Origin: Laccaria trichodermophora
Taxonomy: Eukaryota > Basidiomycota > Agaricomycetes > Agaricales > Hydnangiaceae
Reading direction: 5' to 3'
Assembly (NCBI GenBank): GCA_018417955.1
Contig: JACTVC010000003.1
Coordinates: 1,178,001 to 1,242,000, forward strand
DNA: 64,000 bases
Shown here: positions 1-12,397 of the stretch, one piece after another
Numbering within the stretch: the stretch's first letter is position 1
Layout of the letters: every line of letters begins with the position of its first letter
The notes under the pieces: model-generated
Told to the model about the DNA's origin: nothing
The model's input: the letters and a program-made list of their open reading frames with translations, nothing else
The model's database searches: none
Program-made: the position numbers and the translations under genes

Positions 1-476
1 GCTTTTTTTGTTGTATCCCTAGTCGCTTTGCACTGAACGCTCTCTTCTTGATGTAATAACGTATACCTTTTGTATCCTTATTTTATGTATGTATAGTCTT
101 AATGCTTATTCGAGGCGAATTGAAGTTTCTCTAGATCTTTCGATATCTTGTTGGCAAGAACTGTGGAAATGTGCTTCAAACTTCATTTTTTAAATTGATT
201 GAATGCATATGGCGTCTTTCCACACAAAGTACTCCTCGCAGCGCTTCTACTTTTTTTTTTCTTCTCGCGATTTACAGATTGGGAATTCCTCCAAGCCTCC
301 TCAGAGATTAGAAGAAAATTATGTGAGATTTGCTTTTTACAAAAATCGCACTTGACCTTTTGACGGCCAGTGTTGTCCAAGCGTTGTCCGTCAATCTCTC
401 CTTTTTATGTGACTTGTCTCGACTTCAGACTTGGTTCAGACATTCATCTCCGTCGTCGCACTAATCTATCTCTCTC
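1..476. other. 5' flank of the F-box gene, no gene seen
   Basis: No convincing coding exon is visible on either strand. The only open frames are short and low in complexity. The last ~50 bases before the start at 477 are pyrimidine-rich, as expected for a fungal promoter and 5' leader. Confidence 0.5.
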
Positions 477-1959
477 ATGAGTCCCGACCTTCCTATGGAG
501 CTCTGGCTCCGCGTGATGGGTTATCTATGCCTAAAAGACCGACGCAACTTCGTTTTCGCTCAAGTCAACCGCACATTTCTCGATCTTGCCCAGGACGAAC
601 TCTTCAGTCAATTGAACCTCACGATATCAGTCCCAAGCCTATTGGACAGCGTTACAAAAAGGGTCCTGCAGTACGTTTGCTGACTATACCTTCTTCTCAA
701 CCCCCCCCTTATTAATCCATGGCAGTGATCACCATATATCTCGCCGAGTCCGAGTGTTGACCTTGCTCCCAGGAGCACTCTTCAGGTGGCTCTATCCCTG
801 TCCTAGCACCTTCCTCGGTTCAGTTGGGAACGTCCTTCTCTTAGCAGACACTAGCAAGTGTGTAGTCCATCGTAAACAAAAGATCCCACCCCTCTTCTCC
901 AACCTCATCCATCGACTTACCTGGAACATTGAAGAACTCCGGCTGCTCCTAAATGGCCCTGCACATTGGCATAACACTCGCCGTTCTTGCCTTCTTTTTT
1001 ACCATGATTTGAACCATTATCCTGTCGACCTTGTTCAAAATTTTGCAGATTTTATATGGTCTGCTCTTGGGAAACGGCTGATAACTCTGGAGATTGCTAT
1101 CGGCAGTTCGTCTGTGCCCATTCAAATGTTACCCCCTCCAGGGGTTCTCGGACAACTGAAACATCTAGAGATTTGCATCACTTATTGTAATAAGTCAATG
1201 GTGATACAGAAGTTTGCATCCCTCATCAACAGTCTTTCTTCAACTCTGGAGTCCCTTTCAATTGATACAGTGGATAATTTTCACTTGATGGATTCCATTG
1301 GGGTGTTGCCTCATCTGAAACACTTGGACCTTTGCATGATATCATCTAGGGAACTGAGCCAATTTCACTTTCCTAGTCAACTGCTTCAGCTTAACCAATC
1401 TATCCACATACTTCGACTTCATTGGACTGAGTCAGGAGCACCTATAGACTTTCTGGGAGTAAAATTCAACCACTCACAGTGGGTTCTTCCCAATCTTCAC
1501 ATCTTGGAATTTGAAGTGCAACATGGACATTGTCAATCCAATTGGGGACATTTGATGAAATCTCTTGCATCACTGAGCAATTCCCTCACCTCCCTGTATA
1601 TTCACCTACCCCTGTTGGCATGGCAGGAGTTTCAAGACATCTTGACATCCTTTGTTCTTGACAAACTCCTTGATCTTACAGTCTTTGTTTTTTCAATAAC
1701 ACCCCAGGTCATTGACTTGATTGCAAAATGCTGCCCTTCACTTTTGAGACTCACCTTGATTGCTCGTCGCATTGGGCCTGCATATGAGGAACCCAGTAAT
1801 GACTTTGACAAGATACCTAATGATATGGTATGTCTGAGCATCCTTTCAATAAATTCCATCAATAATGGATTGTGGAACCACTGCAGCTTGGATTTCTACA
1901 AGAGATTTCAGTTCGCAAAGACTCTCAGCTCTATAGGGTATGGGGGTTACGTGATCTGA
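477..1959 (+). CDS. F-box / leucine-rich-repeat-like protein
   Basis: Two exons (477-670 and 726-1959) joined by a 55-bp GT...AG intron give a 475-residue protein; the junction codon is CAT and the frame is kept. The N-terminus (residues ~3-45) has the pattern of an F-box: a Leu-Pro-like start, WLRVMGYL, and an aromatic/Leu-rich second half. The rest is Leu-rich with recurring LxxLxL patterns, as in the large agaricomycete F-box/LRR families. By family knowledge such proteins bind Skp1 through the F-box and present substrates to SCF ubiquitin ligases; the substrate cannot be predicted. Downstream sequence stays open in a shifted frame to 2399, so the true 3' end could include a further exon or the gene could be slightly truncated by a frameshift near 1955. 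Confidence 0.72.
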
Positions 1960-2844
1960 CAGTATTAGTGCCAGAACCCCATTTTGGTGCCTTTCAGCAT
2001 CAACGAAAGCGCATTCATAAGGGAGGCTATGGATTGAGCTGTGATTTCCAGTTGCATTGGATGACAGCCATTGCTGATGTTATCCCTTCTGTTACAAGCT
2101 TTCTTGGAAAGGGGCACAAGCATGTGGAGATGGACTTGACATCAGACTGTGACACAAAGGCTGAACAACACTCACTTTTTGGAGCTGGAACATGGAGAAA
2201 ATCATTAAGCAAGAGAGCTTTCCAGACATGGCTTGCATCCAGTTTGACCTGTGATGTTGTATTTGTGGATGAAGATGGACAAACAGCTCAGGGACAACTG
2301 GTTCATCGCAATAAATCCCAAATACTTTGGTCAAGACCACATGTGCAGGAACATCGATATCAGTGTTACCATGGACAGGCAAGATTACCAACAACATGAG
2401 AAATTTTGAGGGTAGTATCACCTCTTGTTACCATTCTAATCATAGTCGACTGTGAAGCATGGCAGCATTTAACACATGATTGCCTCCTTGGAATGCAACT
2501 TTTTGTCATTGGACTGTTGACATTCAATACTGGGTATATACATCAGCAATAGTGGAATTGGTTCACAAAGAGTTGGATTGAATTATAGGTAGTGGAATCC
2601 AAATGTTGATAGTAGGATTGAAATCTCAATAGGGGGACTGAAACAGAAAAAGTGGAATTGGTTCCATTTTACATCTCAACAAGGGTATGAGTGTGTGATG
2701 TGTGGGCAGTTGTCACTGAGTAAGTGTGGTCACCCAGAAAACTTAGGCTCAGGATGACCATTTTCTTAGCAGACTTTCTGACTCCATCTATATTTAACTG
2801 GATAGACTGTAATTTCATGTTAATTCACCTGCACTCTAGATTAC
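1960..2844. other. AT-rich stretch with an unassigned open frame
   Basis: A plus-strand frame runs on to 2399 and overlaps the end of the F-box gene in another phase; I recognise no domain in it. From about 2540 to 2680 the DNA is AT-rich with imperfect repeats of GTGGAATTGGTTC (near 2552 and 2650). This looks like decayed mobile or repetitive DNA rather than a gene. Confidence 0.35.
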
Positions 2845-3213
2845 TGTACTAATATGACCATGTCTTCCAGCCCTTTCGGGTGTGACACATTTCGACCATC
2901 TCTTCATCACCTCAGTAGCCGATGTGATGCATGATGAAGAGTATGATCTCTTCATCCATGTGCATTGGGTGTCCTGAACAGAGGCCATTGTCAATCAAAA
3001 AAATGTTAAACAACTGTAATATGTTAGAAAGTAGTCAAATCATCAATATGGTTTACATGGCTTGGGGTGCTGCAGGCCCTGGAAAAAAAATACTATTTTA
3101 GAGTAAGTGAAAATACCTTCAAAAGTCGGTGTGATGTGTGACATCCCCCTCATTTCCCTTCCTTCAGAGGCCTCTGTGATGCGTGATGCGAAGCCGTGGT
3201 CATATTAGTACAG
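2845..3213. mobile_element. 369-bp TA-flanked MITE (Tc1/mariner-like)
   Basis: Both ends read inward CTGTACTAATATGACCA, an identical 17-bp terminal inverted repeat. The match extends to about 24 bp with two mismatches. The element is flanked by the dinucleotide TA (2843-2844 and 3214-3215), the target duplication expected of Tc1/mariner-type insertion. It has no coding capacity. Near the right end it carries TGTGATGCGTGA (3175-3186), whose complement also occurs in the MITE at 32005-32509, which shares the CTGTAC terminus. The two are likely members of one non-autonomous superfamily. Confidence 0.8.
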
Positions 3214-3216
3214 TAG

Positions 3217-3560
3217 TGTTACCTGTTGCATGCACTTGATATCCAGCTAAACATGACAGATAAATTTTCATTTCAGCTAAAACCACAAAACACCTTTCTA
3301 ACAAATATGACAGTGGTATATTTTTGTCAAGTAACTATAAAAATCAAATGCAGCTAATTGTGAGAGCCATTACTGCAATACCTTTTGATACACCTTTTCT
3401 TGAATATCTCTATAGGTGGGTGAATATGTTGTGATCTTGTCATATAATTTCACTAGCATATAATAATGTTGTCCATTGCCTGTGCTCATTATCCAGCTAG
3501 ACCTCACAAATAAAAGCATTTTATTTGCATTTGAAATACCTTCCTAATGAATGTAATGTC
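3217..3560. repeat. Two diverged direct repeats, ~250 bp apart
   Basis: The stretch from ~3217 (GTTACCTGTTGCATGCACTT, then ATCCAGCTA) recurs in diverged form from ~3468 (GTTGTCCATTGCCTGTGCTC, then ATCCAGCTA). Similarity continues for roughly 100 bp in each copy at about 70% by eye. No open frame of note. Probably old non-coding mobile DNA next to the MITE. Confidence 0.45.
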
Positions 3561-3884
3561 ATTATGATGTGTCAAAACTCACCAGGTAAACACAAAAATC
3601 TGGTTTCTTCTCCTCTTGGACCACCACTTTGGCAGGTAAGACCCATCCCACTTTTACAAGATGACACATAAATTAATACCAATTTTGTGATACAACCTCA
3701 CTGCTGGGACTTAGGACTACACCTCAGCTTCCACTATCTGGGATTAATTCCCACTCTTATATGATCCTGCTCTTACTATTCTCATCATCACCCAAACCAA
3801 TGTGCAGGTCATGTCTGGTGATGGTGTCCTTATAATATTATTAATATATGAGTTATATTTTAAGCCTACTCCCTTGGTTACAAG

Positions 3885-3982
3885 TGCCCCATGGCTGAGT
3901 TGGTTACAGCGTCCGACTGTTATGTATGTGGATTATCCCCAATTCAATCGGAAGGTCGTGAGTTCGAGCCTCACTGGGGCAG
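3885..3982 (+). tRNA. tRNA-Asn (GTT) with a 24-nt intron
   Basis: A complete cloverleaf can be drawn. The acceptor stem is TGCCCCA/TGGGGCA, the D stem GCTG/CAGC, the anticodon stem TCCGA/TCGGA and the T arm GTGAG-TTCGAGC-CTCAC; the discriminator base is G. The anticodon loop CTGTTAA has anticodon GTT at 3919-3921. It is interrupted after base 37 by an intron at about 3923-3946, the canonical nuclear position. The body resembles known fungal tRNA-Asn. The intron border could shift by a base. Confidence 0.92.
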
Positions 3983-4547
3983 TTGTTTTTCGTAGCTGAC
4001 TGACACGGATAATTTATTGTACGAGAATCGAAGAGAGAAGAGGGCGCGCTTGCTTCTAGAAAAGTCTTTCGAAACGTCACGAAATTTATTCATTCCGTCA
4101 GAAGATAAATTTCGTGACAGCCTACTAGTACTCCTCAGAGTTCAAAGTTGAGGCGTACTCTCCATCGATCTAAAAAATTCTTCTCGATCACATTTCTCTC
4201 CAAATTTCTGATCCCAAGCCTTAGTTAGCCGCCTAGGCCAGTCCCCTATAGCTAGCTATAGCTGCTAACGCACCAGTTTCTTTTCGCGACTTTTCAAAGG
4301 TGTTGTAGCGATCAAGTTGCTCCATGGATCTCAACGCTGCGTCGCATGGTAGTCGGAAGCCATACTTTAAGATATCAAAGTAAACGGACTAGTGTTGATG
4401 AGGGGTAGCCAGCTGGTGAACACTGTACCATCTTTGCACATCCGATAATAGCAAAATTTCCGAAATGTCGACTTACATGATAAAAGGAGCGTCCGCTGAT
4501 AACTAGTGTACGAAGCAGAAAAAAAAGAAGAAAAACGAAAAAAAAAG
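3983..4547. other. Spacer between tRNA-Asn and the Rho GEF gene
   Basis: No gene seen. An imperfect palindrome lies near 4062-4115, where GAAACGTCACGAAATTTAT is followed by its near reverse complement. An A-rich run near 4519-4548 lies just beyond the 3' end of the minus-strand gene. Confidence 0.4.
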
Positions 4548-7500
4548 TTATGATCTCCACGAAGTAGAAGTGCGTAATTCTGGGGAGGGTGCTGGCGAGT
4601 AAGACAGTCTCCGCCCATCCCTGACAGGGCCTGAACTGGGAAGGTAAAGTGGGATCGTAGGTATCAACTCAAACACATGTTGGGCAACTGTCCTTCCCCT
4701 GTTGCCTGGTACGACGTCTGTGCTGTTCATCACTGCGTGCACCTGCGCCTCCTGCAGCAGTGATTCATTGCCTCCTTCGTTAGCTGATGTATTTGGGTCG
4801 TTGGTGCCGACCCCGCGTCCGTCCCAGATGCACCGGACCTCATTCCCTGGGATAATCTGCGCCAGTCGGCCAGTTTCAATGTGTCTGATTTCGATGAATC
4901 GCGTGTCGAAAAGCAGCACGTATGGTGAATGTAGGGCCACCCGCTCGGCAGTGCCTTCCCATTCGATAGTAGCTGCTCCTCGAGACGGATCGCCATGTTT
5001 GTCAACGTAGATGCCGAATTCTACCAAGACATGTAGTTGAACGTGAAAGCGCGGGCAAGGAAAGGATTGCTTACCGTCGTAACATAGAAGGAATTCGTCG
5101 TCAGCAGAACGAAACATTCCCATTGGTCGACATGATTCGCAGCGCTTGGAAAGTTGGGCTAGTTTTGGATCTTCACGCTGGGGAATTGTGACGCTGTTGA
5201 AACTGGAAAAAAAAGGTTTGACATTCGCCGGACTGTCCCCAAAAAAACATACTTTTGTAGATCCATGATCTCAAAGCCTTTCGCACAAAGAATCGCTATC
5301 CTCGCCTTCAAGAAAATAAGGTCAAACGACTCAGAAGGTAAGAAAAAGTCTCTGTAAATGCGGAACCACTCTGATTTGGCAGAACGGAATCCAAGGCGGG
5401 AACCAAATCCGACAGGGGCCTTGACTCTCTCGTTGATTTTATCGTTTACAGGTTCAAGCACCCGGAAGATACTGTCCAACTGTCGATTCAGAATGTCAAT
5501 GATATGCAGACCTCCCAGTGAAAAAAAAAAAAAAACTCACTCCTTTCTTCTTCATATAAATGATCAAAGTACGTCCGTGGAGGGTACCAACACTGAAAAA
5601 GTGGACATCCTTTGTGCCGTTCAGCTTTTGGGGGACTTGGGAGGTATGTGCGCCGTGTGGAGACGAAGGAACAAGAGCTTCAATATGGTACGCGAATAGA
5701 GACTAAAGTCGAAAGTTAGAATGATGCTGTTGAAAAGACAGGACTTGTAATCCACCTTGTCAGCCAGAACCAAGAAGATTCCAAATTCCTCAAGCATGGC
5801 ACATTGGGTGACCATTTTAAGATGAAGGACGCGACGCATAGCTGATGGATCATCAGTAAAAACCATCGATATGGCACATAGGAGAAGTAAACATACACTT
5901 GGGGTCGTGTCTGAATCCAATCCAAACACCCTCGGCACATCCAATTGCGACCAGCGCCCGCCCATCGGGTGTACCTGTAAGTCAAATTAAATAGCGACTC
6001 ATTACCAGCGCCAGCTTGCTTACTAAAGGGAACGGAGCATGTCACTTTACCGGTATACGTGCTTTCTTGATTCCAAGCAGGACCCTGTGCCGCGGCGGAC
6101 ATGGAAGGGACAAGAAAAGTATCCGCACTGAGAGTCTCAACTTCGAACACTTTGTTTGAGTCTTGAACTGCCTTACGCAACCCAAGGGCCTCCTCAAGTT
6201 TCTGCTTCCATTCGGTTCGGATTTGTGCAGATTCAGCATAGAGAATGTAGGGGCCCCCCATTCTTCCGTTATGATGAATGGTTAGTGGATGCACCGACCG
6301 AGAGTCAATAGCGCTATCGGGCGCAGGCATGTTCGGATTCGCAGATTCACCGTGTCGTTCACCTCCACGCAGGTTGCGAAGAAGACCTGTACCGCGTTGG
6401 GTTGGGGGATCGGTGAAGTTAACGAGAGTGAGTAAGTCAAGAGGGATGGGCTAGAAAAATCTCAAGTTAGGATAAGCGACAATTGTACACAGGAACTCAC
6501 TCTTCGGTTAACGTGATATTTTACGACCCCATCTCGCTCTTTCGGTTTTGTCATAACCACTGGCGTTGCTTTAGCACGCAAAGGACACAACCTTGCTCGA
6601 TGACTTACAATAATTGTCGAACAAAAGAACAAAGAGTTCACTCCATCCATTCCATTCCAAGCCACTCTCAGGCTGCCGAAGGAGCTTTCCCGAGTGAATC
6701 AGGGAACGTTGTTGGTTGAGTAAGTCCATGTCCTAGAATTCTTTCAATCTATATTACTGCAATATCGAGCTGGAAGGAGCTTACAATCGATTCACCCGCC
6801 TTGAAGACAAGATTGGAGTTATAACGCCATAGCTCTACTTTCTGCTTTGCCGAGAATACACCAGGCTCCGTCTCTTTCCCAAGCGCCTTGATGACGTCGA
6901 CGACATTGGGAATCGTGTCCAAGTCTTCATGCGGAGGCTTGGTCTCATCCATAATACCCTTCAAGAGCAGCTCATACCGAAGGAGTCGAGGAATCGGACG
7001 ATTGATGAAGTTTTTCATGTCCAAACGATGCGCATCTGGGTGTCGCACGCATTGTTCGACAAAGGTCTTGAATGGTAGGTTATTGGCCATTTCATCGTCA
7101 ATCCTATACGCTGCAATGGGATAATTTGGGATGTACTCCATGTAAGCATCACGGAAATTGAGTGCAGCATCAAACATAGCAGTGGTAATACTTCGAATCG
7201 TAGGATGCTGCTCCCGTTGAATTTCGTGAAACATCGTGACAAGTTTTCGGTGATGCAGGTGAAGCTCGGCAAAATTGTGGAACACATCTTCAATGAACTG
7301 GTCAAGCCTATCTCGCGAAATAATGGGCGGTTCAGCAGCACGAAGCGGTTGAATGTACATCTGAAAGACGCGTGAAATTACAAAAAAAGATGCGACGAAA
7401 AAAAGCCTACAATGTCAATGTTCTCCAGATCTTTGACGTATGCCATTTCTCCCTTGATTAACTCAAAGATGATCCTATTGTCACATGAGCTAAAATTCAG

Positions 7501-10407
7501 TGACAAACACAAAAAAATGCCCACGATTGTCGTTTTCCCTCTTCTTTTGAAAGAGATTTTCGGATTTCAGGCGAGACGAGATCGTGCCATTCCCATTTTC
7601 CGGGAGTGCCTTTACCCATTGCAGACTGGAAAGTGCGTAGCTGAGCTACAGATTGCAGATTTTTAATCGCTTCAATTGCCTCCACCAGGAAATCAGCGTC
7701 CGGGTTCCCGACTGCCGTTTCATGGAAGATAGCCTCCAGAAGAACAGGATACTTTTGCAAATGTTCAGACGGACGATTGAGGAAGTGCTTGAGATCAAAA
7801 CGGAGAGCTTCTCCCGACCGAGGTGATTGCCTTGAACAATGCTAGACAATGAAACGTCAACGATGTCCGTGAAGCCCTTGGCAGAATGACACACCTCAAG
7901 GAACAACCTGAATTCCGGGTTATTGTCTATCTCATCTTTGAGTCTCTTCTCCGCAAGCGGGTAATGACCAATGTATGTGGGATAAGCCAGCCTGAATTCT
8001 GTGGCAGCATCCAAGAAGATGTCGCCGATTCGCTGGATGATTGGGGCCTGTTCCCGTTGTCGAACGTACATCACCTCCAAAAGACGCCGATTGCACTCTC
8101 GAAGGTCAAGAATGTTACCAAAAACGTCATCGATAAAATCGTCAAGCACATCCGGTCGCATCAAAGGAGGATTGGACGTGCGAAGTGGCTTGATGAAAAC
8201 AGATTCGACAATGTCGAGATCTTGTAGGTACTGCTCTTCTTTGCTAATGAGCTTGTGGATAATCCTAGGGCAACGGTTGAGCATTTAGGTACGATATTGA
8301 AAGTATAGACTTACGTTTGGCGATTGATTTCCGTCTCTGGCAAAGATTTAAGCACAGCACTGTCAACTGTCTCTGCCCATGACTCTCTTCTGACAGAGGG
8401 TGCCTCCAGAGGGGTAGGGAGTGGTCCAAATACATGGTTGCCCTATAAGAAGAAATTGATAAAGATCGTCTGAGGACGGACACATACATACCTTTCTTGG
8501 ACAGGAAAACGAATAGCATCTGGCACCTTCGCCACAGCTTGGAGAATAGCATCTGGTCAGCATGGTGATAACTCCCGTCGGAAGTTCTTCCAGCTCAGGG
8601 ACGAGCTCAGAACCTCCTTCTAGATCGTTGAGGAACATATAGACATCTTCAACGCCATCCTGGAGAACACGACCACCCCATTCTACTTCGTAGAAGAAGA
8701 GTTGACTTTGCAGGCTTCGAGCAACTTGCAGTGCCACGCGCCTGTCATTGGTGGATACTCCGTGATTGATTGCTAGTTCTCTTTGTATCTGGGTTTGAAT
8801 TGTAGACTGAACAACCTGTTAATTCTAATTCTCGAAAAAGGAGATAGATTGGAGCATACCACAATGTCCTTACCGGTGAACGCCCGAGGATACGGTATGC
8901 TACCTTTAACATGGGTTCCTCGAGGAATCTTGTCGCGGAGCTGAACAGCGATGTGCGATAAGAGGGAGTAGTTAACAAATCGATTCTCGTCGTCTTCGTC
9001 TTCATCCTCCCAATATTCACCCTCCCCTTCATCATGCAGCTCCAAGGGACCCGTGTTATAATCGGCCAAAGTTCGTAACATATCAGTTGGACGTCGAGGC
9101 ATGTGGCCAGGACCTGCTGCACCCTCCTCTTCATAATTATCTCGAGGATCCGTGTAACTATAGTCATCAGCCTGATTCCAACTCTCGTCAGCCACTGATC
9201 CTGTCACAAAATTAGACGGCCCAGCAACAGGCTCATAATCCCTGAAGCTGGCAGTTGAAGCGTTCGCATCCACCACGCCACTGGAAGAGCCTGATGGGTT
9301 CATTTGAAGACGCGAATCCCCGTACCCTTCGTCTAAAGAGGAAACAAAGTTTACTTTAGAAAAGCTGGTAAAGAAACAGCGTACATGGGGATAGGACTAC
9401 GGGTGACGTAGTCATCGCAGCGGTGGGGGATATGGGATGGGAAATCCCATTCAAAGTTTCGCGGCTTGGTTGCCGAGATATTTCCGCAGGCACTGCTAAG
9501 GATTTGGAGTGACCCTGTTGTTGAGATTGGTTATACAATGGTTGATCTTGAGGCTCGCCATACTGAGCTTGGTATTGGGGTTGAGTCTGTTGGATTTGTT
9601 GATAATAACCATCTGTTCCGTTGTATGTGCCACCGTCATAGGTGTCAACGTCAGTGTATTGATAAGAGGACGCAAAATCATTTCGGTCATAATATGCATT
9701 GGGAGGGAGGGCTCCAGGAGGTCGCGCTGAAAAATCTCCGCTCGAGGTAGTCGATGGTGCACTTGGTCCCAAAGCCGGCGATGCACGTTGATTGTAGGCA
9801 GCCTTGTAAGCGGCAGGATGCGGGGGAATAGGCGGTTTTTCCCCGCTGCTGGGTGGCCGATCCCCGACTGCTGCATTAGGAACGTAACGCCCACTAGTAC
9901 CGGTCGTGGCCTTTCGCAGGAGATCGGAAGAAGCGCTGGATGAGGTATATGATGAAAAGGAATCTGCGCTATACACGCTTGGACGCGAAGAAACACTTTG
10001 GTCGTAGTAGACCTCAGGGGAAGGCATGGGAAATGTCGGCGAAGAAGACTTCGCCGAGCCAGGAGTAGGTGGAAGACGACGAAAGCCAGGTGATTTTGGT
10101 GAAGAATGCCTAGGTGCTGCTTTAGCTGATATCGTTGGTCCGCTGGGAGTAGCTAGGGATCTATCAGTCCAACATCCAACCAGTGGAGAAGGTTCGCACA
10201 TGTTTGAGGGCTTACTGTAATGGCAGACTGTGAAGCTGGATAATCATTCTCTCCCCCATATACATTGTAAATGTTCTCCAAATCTTTCTCGCTCGACGCA
10301 GCTGGCGGTTCGTCAGCAAATCCGGCCCAAACCTCGTTATACAGCTTTTGAAGGTCTTCATCCACAGGAGAGGCTGGGCGAGCGTTGGGTAAGATTGAAG
10401 GTGGCAT
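4548..10407 (-). CDS. ROM2: Rho1 GEF, Rom2 type (DEP, two DH domains, PH, CNH)
   Basis: A large multi-exon gene read from ATG at 10407 to TGA at 4548. In order it encodes a long Ser/Pro/Gln-rich N-terminal tail and a DEP-like domain (~8990-8650). A Cys cluster follows (C-x4-C-x5-C-x4-C, ~8560-8510). Then come a first DH/RhoGEF domain (~8270-7500), a second DH domain (~7470-6800), a PH-type region (~6720-6060) and a CNH domain (~5990-4600). By family knowledge Rom1/Rom2-type proteins load GTP on Rho1 at the plasma membrane and drive glucan synthase and the cell-wall-integrity MAPK pathway. CNH and DEP domains help membrane targeting. Introns are short; one joins the DH units in frame (CAATC/G, ~7456-7502). 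The first intron (~10161-10215) does not keep frame with the consensus donor, so the 5' structure is uncertain. Confidence 0.88.
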
Positions 10408-10745
10408 CTTGAGTCAAACTCAGATTACAAGAATTAATTTCGTTTCCAAAGGTGAGATGCGTCGCTGTCACGCCAAACGGTGTCGGCTGAAGTCGGCGTC
10501 CTGATGAAGGAGGGCGGGATCATGAGCACAGTGTCAATCAGCAAGTAATTAAAATGGCTTATGAAGACCGCAGGTAGCTCACCTCACTGTCGTCGTTCAG
10601 AAGCCAAGATCGTCAATGGCATCAACGTCAGCGGCTGTAGTGTCGCGAGCCCTTGCTGGAGTCTGATACTAGCTTACCAAATACGGATTGAATTGTTCAT
10701 ACAGCCACCACCTCCACTCAAATTGAACACTCGGGGATACTCACC
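10408..10745. promoter_or_regulatory. Divergent promoter region, Rho GEF / UBX gene
   Basis: The 338 bp between two diverging start codons holds no convincing exon. It must contain the 5' leaders and promoters of both genes. I see no clear TATA box. Confidence 0.5.
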
Positions 10746-12200
10746 ATGGCTGGCGATAAAGAAACCCTTTTAAGCATGGGATTTGATAGCGCGCGAGTCG
10801 AATGTTTGATTGAATTTCCAAATCTACCCCCGCGGACACTCACACTTCTGCTTCATTGTTCGTTTATGACTTCTAGGGGCGTTAAAGGCCACAGGAAATC
10901 GCGGCCTACAACCTGCGATGGATCACATAATAGAACACGAAGGTCAACCTGTTCCAGAATTAAGTGGTGTCAACGAGTCTACGAACAGCAGGGTACCGAT
11001 GGACGTTGATGATGACGAGGATGCAGAAGCGTTGAGGAGTCTTGGAGTTGTGGCCGGGAATGCGGTAGAAGCTAAGGTACACCCGGTCTTCTACACAATC
11101 TCGCCAGCATATCAAACTTATTTCAATGGGAAGAGTATCAAATGTTCAGAGTGTGGCAAGATATTCAAGAATACGGCGCTGGCTAACTTCCATGCGGAGA
11201 AAAGTGGACATGATCAATTCGAAGAATCTACCGAGGAAGTAAGCTATATAGTTCTATCAAAGGCAGGTAGTTAACGGCGGTTTAGATCAAGCCCTTAACA
11301 GAGGAGGAGAAGAAACAAAGGTTGGAAGAGTTGAAGGCGAAGATGGCAGAAAAGCGCTCTAAAAAGGCAGAAGCAGAAGCCGCAGAGTTTAAGGTCAACG
11401 AGGCCATCCGACGCAAGGCTGGAAAGGTTTGTTGGGTCTTGTGCATCAGAATACATAATGGTGATCAACCTTTTTGCAGGAGATAGGCAAGATCAAGGAA
11501 GATATGAAACTTAAGGAGGCAATGAAGGAAGCGGAAGCCAAAAAGCGAGGTTAGCTTCCTCCCATTCATCCCTGAAACCCTACCCTGATTATTGCGCGCG
11601 ACCTTAGAAAAAATTGAGGATGCACGGGCTAAAGCAGCAGTCAAGGCCCAGATTGAGGCCGACAAGAAAGCTCGGGCCGAAAAGGCAGCTCGAGAGAAAG
11701 CGTTGCGAGATGGACAACCCCTTCCTGCGACATCTTCAGCCGTGCCTGCAAATCCAGCAGTGGCAAGCATCAGTGTCGCAAGTAAAGATTTCAAAGAAAC
11801 CAGGCTTCAAATTCGCATGGCTACTGGTGGACAACCGTACACCACGACACTACCAAGCGACGCGCGTGAGTGGATATGAATTCCACATGCTACTCGCATG
11901 CCTGAAACAGCCCTTTTTCTAGCCTTGCGTGAGGTGGCCGAATTTCTCGCAGGGCAGTCACTTGCAATCGATGTCGACACCGTTACCCTAACTCAACAAT
12001 TCCCCAGGTATGTAGTCCGAGATCCATAATGTGTTTCCTTCTCCATCTTCTATACATAGGAAAACATTTGCTCAAGCGGACTTTGGAAAGTCTTTGAAGG
12101 ATCTTGGGCTTACTCCATCTGCCGTACCTATCGTCTTTCTCGTCTATCAAATTTATCGTCCTAATATCGGTCCTAGGTACTCATTGCAAGCACGCCTTAA
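10746..12200 (+). CDS. UBA-UBX protein (UBXN1/SAKS1-like) with a C2H2-type finger
   Basis: Nine exons: 10746-10803, 10877-11076, 11134-11238, 11286-11426, 11480-11549, 11608-11865, 11923-12007, 12060-12123 and 12177-12200. They sum to 1,005 nt, 334 residues, all in frame. An N-terminal UBA domain (LLSMGFDSARVEWALKAT) is followed by an acidic linker. A zinc-finger-like CxxC-x12-H-x5-H follows, then a highly charged Lys/Glu helix and a C-terminal UBX domain from about residue 245 (LQIRMATGGQP... to SAVLIASTP). By family knowledge UBX domains dock on Cdc48/p97 and UBA binds ubiquitin, so this is a probable Cdc48 cofactor in ubiquitin-proteasome traffic. The third intron (11077-11133) is a multiple of three and stop-free, so a retained form would also be readable. 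Confidence 0.9.
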
Positions 12201-12397
12201 TAGAAAGCCATCCAAATGTAACAACATGTGTATTAATATCTCACACGTTTTCAACGGTATTCCCGAAGACATTCATGTCTTCTTTGTGCTTCAGTCCGAG
12301 TGACAAGATGAGTTTTTGAGTTCAAATGATTATTCACACTGTATGAAGATGCTAAAGCTTCAATTCCGCTCACTCACGAAAGAACCATCGCGAGTCA

